Source of the DNA: UBA1562 sp041653955
GTDB lineage: Bacteria > Omnitrophota > Gorgyraeia > Gygaellales > Profunditerraquicolaceae
Direction of reading: 5' to 3'
Length of the DNA stretch: 38,232 nucleotides
Assembly (NCBI GenBank): GCA_041653955.1
Contig: JBAZEH010000013.1
Location: 1-38,232, forward strand
Each line of letters begins with the position of its first letter. Position 1 is the stretch's first letter. The notes under the pieces are model-generated. The model worked only from the letters and a program-made list of their open reading frames with translations. It did not search any database and had not been told where the DNA came from. The position numbers and the translations under genes are program-made. Below are positions 35,605 through 38,232 of this stretch, in pieces.

Positions 35605-36687
35605 TTAATTCAACGATAACACGGCTTCGGCCAGCCGGTCGGCGGCCGTAGGACCCAAGGCATCTTCATCAGGCGTTATCGCTTTGGCCCTTGAAGCTCC
35701 CTTTATGAATGACTCTATATTTTTAGCCAGGATACCGCCTGCCAACGGAGTATCCTGTATTATTGCCGCGGAACCCCTCTTTTGCAACACTCCAGCGTTC
35801 GCTGCCTGATGTTCATACGCGAATGGATACGGTATAAGTATTGCCGGCAGGCCATAAAATACTATTTCGGAGATCGCGGTCGCTCCGGCGCGGGATACAA
35901 CCAGGTCGCACGCGCTATAGGCGTATTGCATCGGTTCCAGAAAGTCAAATAAACGAAAAGGTATTTTCAACTCTTTATAATTATCCTCCAATGAAGCGCT
36001 GTGCCGGCTGCCGGCAAGATGGATAACCTGAAAACGCTGCCTCTCCTTAATGGTTGAGGCCGCCTTCAAGAAAGCTGAATTGACGCTCTCGCTGCCCTGG
36101 CTGCCCCCCATTACCAATATTGTGAATTTACCGCTATCAAGCCCAAAGAAATCCAGGGCCTTATCTTTATCTATCCTGGAGAGCCCTTTACGCACGGGGT
36201 TACCGGTAAAAACCAGTTTCCTGTTGTAGGCTTTCAGGTAAGCGGAACTTTCAGGAAAAGATACGGCTATCCTGTCCGCGAACCTCGCCAGGAAACGATT
36301 GGCCCTGCCTGGTATCAGATTCTGCTCATGTATCACCACTTTTATCCCCATCATCCTCGCGAATAAGACCATCGGTATGGAGATGATGCTTCCAAAACCT
36401 ACCACCACTTCAGGGCGGAATCTAAAAAGTATGATTATACTCTCCAGCGTCCCTCTTAAAAATTTAAACATAGAGCCTAACCCTCGGGGACTCAAACTGA
36501 ATTTAACGGAAGACGCGTGAATATAATCTATCTTATATTCCAGGTCCCTTATCCGCCCACCGCTGTTATCCCTGGGCAATATCAGAAGTATCTGGGCGCC
36601 TGTCCCGCGCTCATTCAAAGCATCCAGGAAACCCAACGCAGGGAATATATGCCCTCCGCTCGAGCCGGTGATGGCTAAAAGTTTCAT
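35605..36687 (-). CDS. murG: Lipid II-forming GlcNAc transferase MurG
   Basis: This 360-residue peripheral membrane glycosyltransferase (GT28) adds GlcNAc to lipid I. The N-terminal glycine loop ITGSSGGHIFPALGF, the second loop VMGGSQGSESVNSAF, the donor-site segment SRAGATAISEI, and the LIPYPFAYEHQAANA signature are intact. The hydrophobic membrane-association patch around residues 75-110 is present. The start overlaps ftsW by ATGA. Confidence 0.97.
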   Translation of the reverse strand: MKLLAITGSSGGHIFPALGFLDALNERGTGAQILLILPRDNSGGRIRDLEYKIDYIHASSVKFSLSPRGLGSMFKFLRGTLESIIILFRFRPEVVVGFGSIISIPMVLFARMMGIKVVIHEQNLIPGRANRFLARFADRIAVSFPESSAYLKAYNRKLVFTGNPVRKGLSRIDKDKALDFFGLDSGKFTILVMGGSQGSESVNSAFLKAASTIKERQRFQVIHLAGSRHSASLEDNYKELKIPFRLFDFLEPMQYAYSACDLVVSRAGATAISEIVFYGLPAILIPYPFAYEHQAANAGVLQKRGSAAIIQDTPLAGGILAKNIESFIKGASRAKAITPDEDALGPTAADRLAEAVLSLN

Positions 36688-37778
36688 GGATACTCTCCTG
36701 TCCGCGCGATATTCATCAATATCCCTACCGCGATCATATCAAAAACAAAGGAAGAGCCTCCGTAACTGATAAAGGGCAGCGGCAGCCCCTTTGTCGGCAA
36801 TATGCCGCAGGAGACCCCGATATTTATCACGGCCTTAAGCGATATCATCAACATCAGGCCCAGGCTTAGGAAATAACCGAACTTATCAGAAGCGCCGCGT
36901 ATTATCTTAAGGCCCTGCTGAATAAATATCACGAACAGGATGATCACCCCTACCGTCCCCAAAAGCCCCAGCTCCTCTCCGATTATGGAAAATATGAAAT
37001 CGGTATGCGCCGCGGGAAGGTAGAATAATTTCTGCCTTGAATGCCCAAGGCCTGTCCCGAATATGCCCCCTGAACCAAGGGCCACCTGCGACTGGATAAT
37101 CTGAAAACCGCTCCCCTTAGGGTCAGCCCAGGGGTTCAAAAAAGACATAATGCGCATCCTGCGGTAAGGCACGCTGAATATCAGGACATAGAGTGCGGGT
37201 ATGCTCGCCAGAAGAATAGATAAAAGATATGCCGGCCGCACTCCCGCGACATACAACATAATGAAAACTACTATCCCCATCGCCATAACCGTCCCCAGGT
37301 CAGGCTGCGCCAGTATCAATATCGACATCATACCCAGGGTGAAGATGGGCGGGAGAAAACCGCGCCGGAAACTCCTTATCTGTTCGGTTTTCCTGGATAT
37401 GAAATCAGCTATATAAATAATCAGCGCCATCGTGGCCAATTCGGAGGGCTGGAAACTGATGAATCTTAGCCTGAACCACCTGCGCGCTCCGCTCACCTCC
37501 CTGCCTATATGAGGTATTAGCACCAGGACCAGCAGCAAAAAAGAGATACCCAATAATGGCCTTGCCCATCTCCTGAACTTCCTGTAATCTACGCTCATCA
37601 CCAGCAAGGCCAGCATAAACCCGATAAAAATAAAACTGATATGCCTTTTCAGAAAGAAAAAACTGTCATTATATACTTCCCAGGAGTAAATACTGGAAGC
37701 GCTGTAGATCATCACTGTCCCGATACATATGAGGAGAAAAGTGACGATAAGCAGGCTTACTCTCGTATCACGCGTCAT
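36684..37778 (-). CDS. ftsW: Septal SEDS glycosyltransferase FtsW
   Basis: The 364-residue SEDS protein has about ten membrane segments and is the septal counterpart of RodA (14037-15128). Its conserved loop reads FLNPWADPKGSGFQ, followed by GSGGIFGTGLGHSRQK, LPAAHTDFIFSIIGEE and the C-terminal KGLPLPFISYGGSS. The GHSRQK version of the loop and the murD-ftsW-murG order mark it as FtsW. It overlaps murD by 11 bp and murG by 4 bp. Its usual partner FtsI is not in the window. Confidence 0.96.
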   Translation of the reverse strand: MTRDTRVSLLIVTFLLICIGTVMIYSASSIYSWEVYNDSFFFLKRHISFIFIGFMLALLVMSVDYRKFRRWARPLLGISFLLLVLVLIPHIGREVSGARRWFRLRFISFQPSELATMALIIYIADFISRKTEQIRSFRRGFLPPIFTLGMMSILILAQPDLGTVMAMGIVVFIMLYVAGVRPAYLLSILLASIPALYVLIFSVPYRRMRIMSFLNPWADPKGSGFQIIQSQVALGSGGIFGTGLGHSRQKLFYLPAAHTDFIFSIIGEELGLLGTVGVIILFVIFIQQGLKIIRGASDKFGYFLSLGLMLMISLKAVINIGVSCGILPTKGLPLPFISYGGSSFVFDMIAVGILMNIARTGEYP

Positions 37779-38232
37779 CTTTAGCTAACTCAAATACCGC
37801 TTCCTTAAAGGCGCGGCCCCTTTCTTCAAAATTTGTGAACATATCGTAGCTTGAACACATAGGGGAAAGCAATACGCAATCTCCCGCAGCAGCCCTGGAA
37901 AATGCAAGCCTTACCGCTTCCTTGAGGCTGGCGGCTTCATCAATATGCCGGTATCCTTCCAGCGCCTTCCTTATCTTCTGCCTTGCCTCCCCGATAAGTA
38001 TGATATTCTTTGATCTTTGCCGTATCAGGCCGGAGATTGCGCCATAATCACTCCCCTTATCCCTGCCTCCGGCTATCAGGAGTACCGGAGAAGATATATT
38101 GTTAAGCGCCCATACGGTAGAATCAACGGTAGTGCTTTTGGAATCATTTATAAAATCAACACCGTTTACACTCCTGACATATTCAAGGCGGTGTTCTATC
38201 CCCTTAAAATTCCTGAAAACTTCAAGGCATAC
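37768..38232 (-). CDS. murD: UDP-N-acetylmuramoylalanine--D-glutamate ligase, C-terminal part
   Basis: The 3' 465 bases of the gene are present; the 5' part is outside the window. The translated 154 residues contain NDSKSTTVDSTVWAL and AGGRDKGSDY, two MurD hallmarks of the C-terminal domain, and end with LLSPMCSSYDMFTNFEERG and a TGA at 37770-37768. MurD adds D-Glu to UDP-MurNAc-L-Ala. The stop lies 11 bp inside ftsW, so the two genes are coupled. Confidence 0.95.
   Translation of the reverse strand, partial: VCLEVFRNFKGIEHRLEYVRSVNGVDFINDSKSTTVDSTVWALNNISSPVLLIAGGRDKGSDYGAISGLIRQRSKNIILIGEARQKIRKALEGYRHIDEAASLKEAVRLAFSRAAAGDCVLLSPMCSSYDMFTNFEERGRAFKEAVFELAKDDA

Noticed and set aside
4823..37416. 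Plus-strand open frames of 60-215 codons
   Set aside because: Each is antisense to a well-supported minus-strand gene, lacks a credible ribosome binding site and shows low-complexity Ser/Arg/Leu-rich composition typical of shadows.

Overview
The window is a dense, entirely minus-strand stretch of a bacterial chromosome. No gene on the plus strand is convincing. It reads like a deep-branching, uncultured Gram-negative lineage. The gene set and style recall Omnitrophota (former OP3) or another PVC-type phylum, but that placement is an impression from gene content; the 16S gene at 2715-4303 would settle it.

Layout from low to high coordinate (transcription runs the other way): (1) an rRNA operon, 16S - tRNA-Ile(GAU) - tRNA-Ala(UGC) - 23S, with 23S cut by the window edge. 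It has a near-consensus promoter (4496-4524), two boxA sites, an RNase III-type 16S processing stem and several hairpins. (2) A type IV pilus/type II secretion-like motor operon (4615-12198) with its own promoter. It encodes a HAMP-GAF-GGDEF-like protein, a free-standing MshEN domain, two tandem GspE/PilB ATPases, a receiver/HD-GYP protein and the PilC/GspF platform. Both the GGDEF site and the receiver phosphoacceptor are degenerate, while the HD-GYP site and the free MshEN domain look intact. (3) A cell-shape operon mreB-mreC-mreD-mrdA-rodA plus a radical SAM gene (12271-19188), with a strong promoter before mreB. (4) aroA behind an unrecognised membrane-anchored coiled-coil gene (19264-21473). 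(5) A 490-bp gap holding a 93-bp tandem repeat with palindromes and a diverged copy whose changes preserve base pairing. (6) A housekeeping run yggS-proC-mtnP-ileS-dksA-like-lspA-lgt-rluD (21965-29585), with a promoter before yggS. (7) The division and peptidoglycan cluster murD(partial)-ftsW-murG-metalloprotease-murC-murB-ddl-ftsQ-ftsA (29667-38232).

Together, regions 3 and 7 encode much of the rod-shape and septal peptidoglycan machinery: lipid II precursor steps MurB, MurC, Ddl, MurD and MurG, the SEDS enzymes RodA and FtsW, PBP2, the MreBCD scaffold, and FtsQ/FtsA. ftsZ is not in its usual place after ftsA; that 81-bp space holds a promoter instead.

The items most worth a second look are the pilus-motor operon with a split c-di-GMP reader and broken input domains, the covarying intergenic repeat, the missing ftsZ, and the exported metalloprotease inserted between murC and murG. 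I found no mobile element, prophage or CRISPR array.
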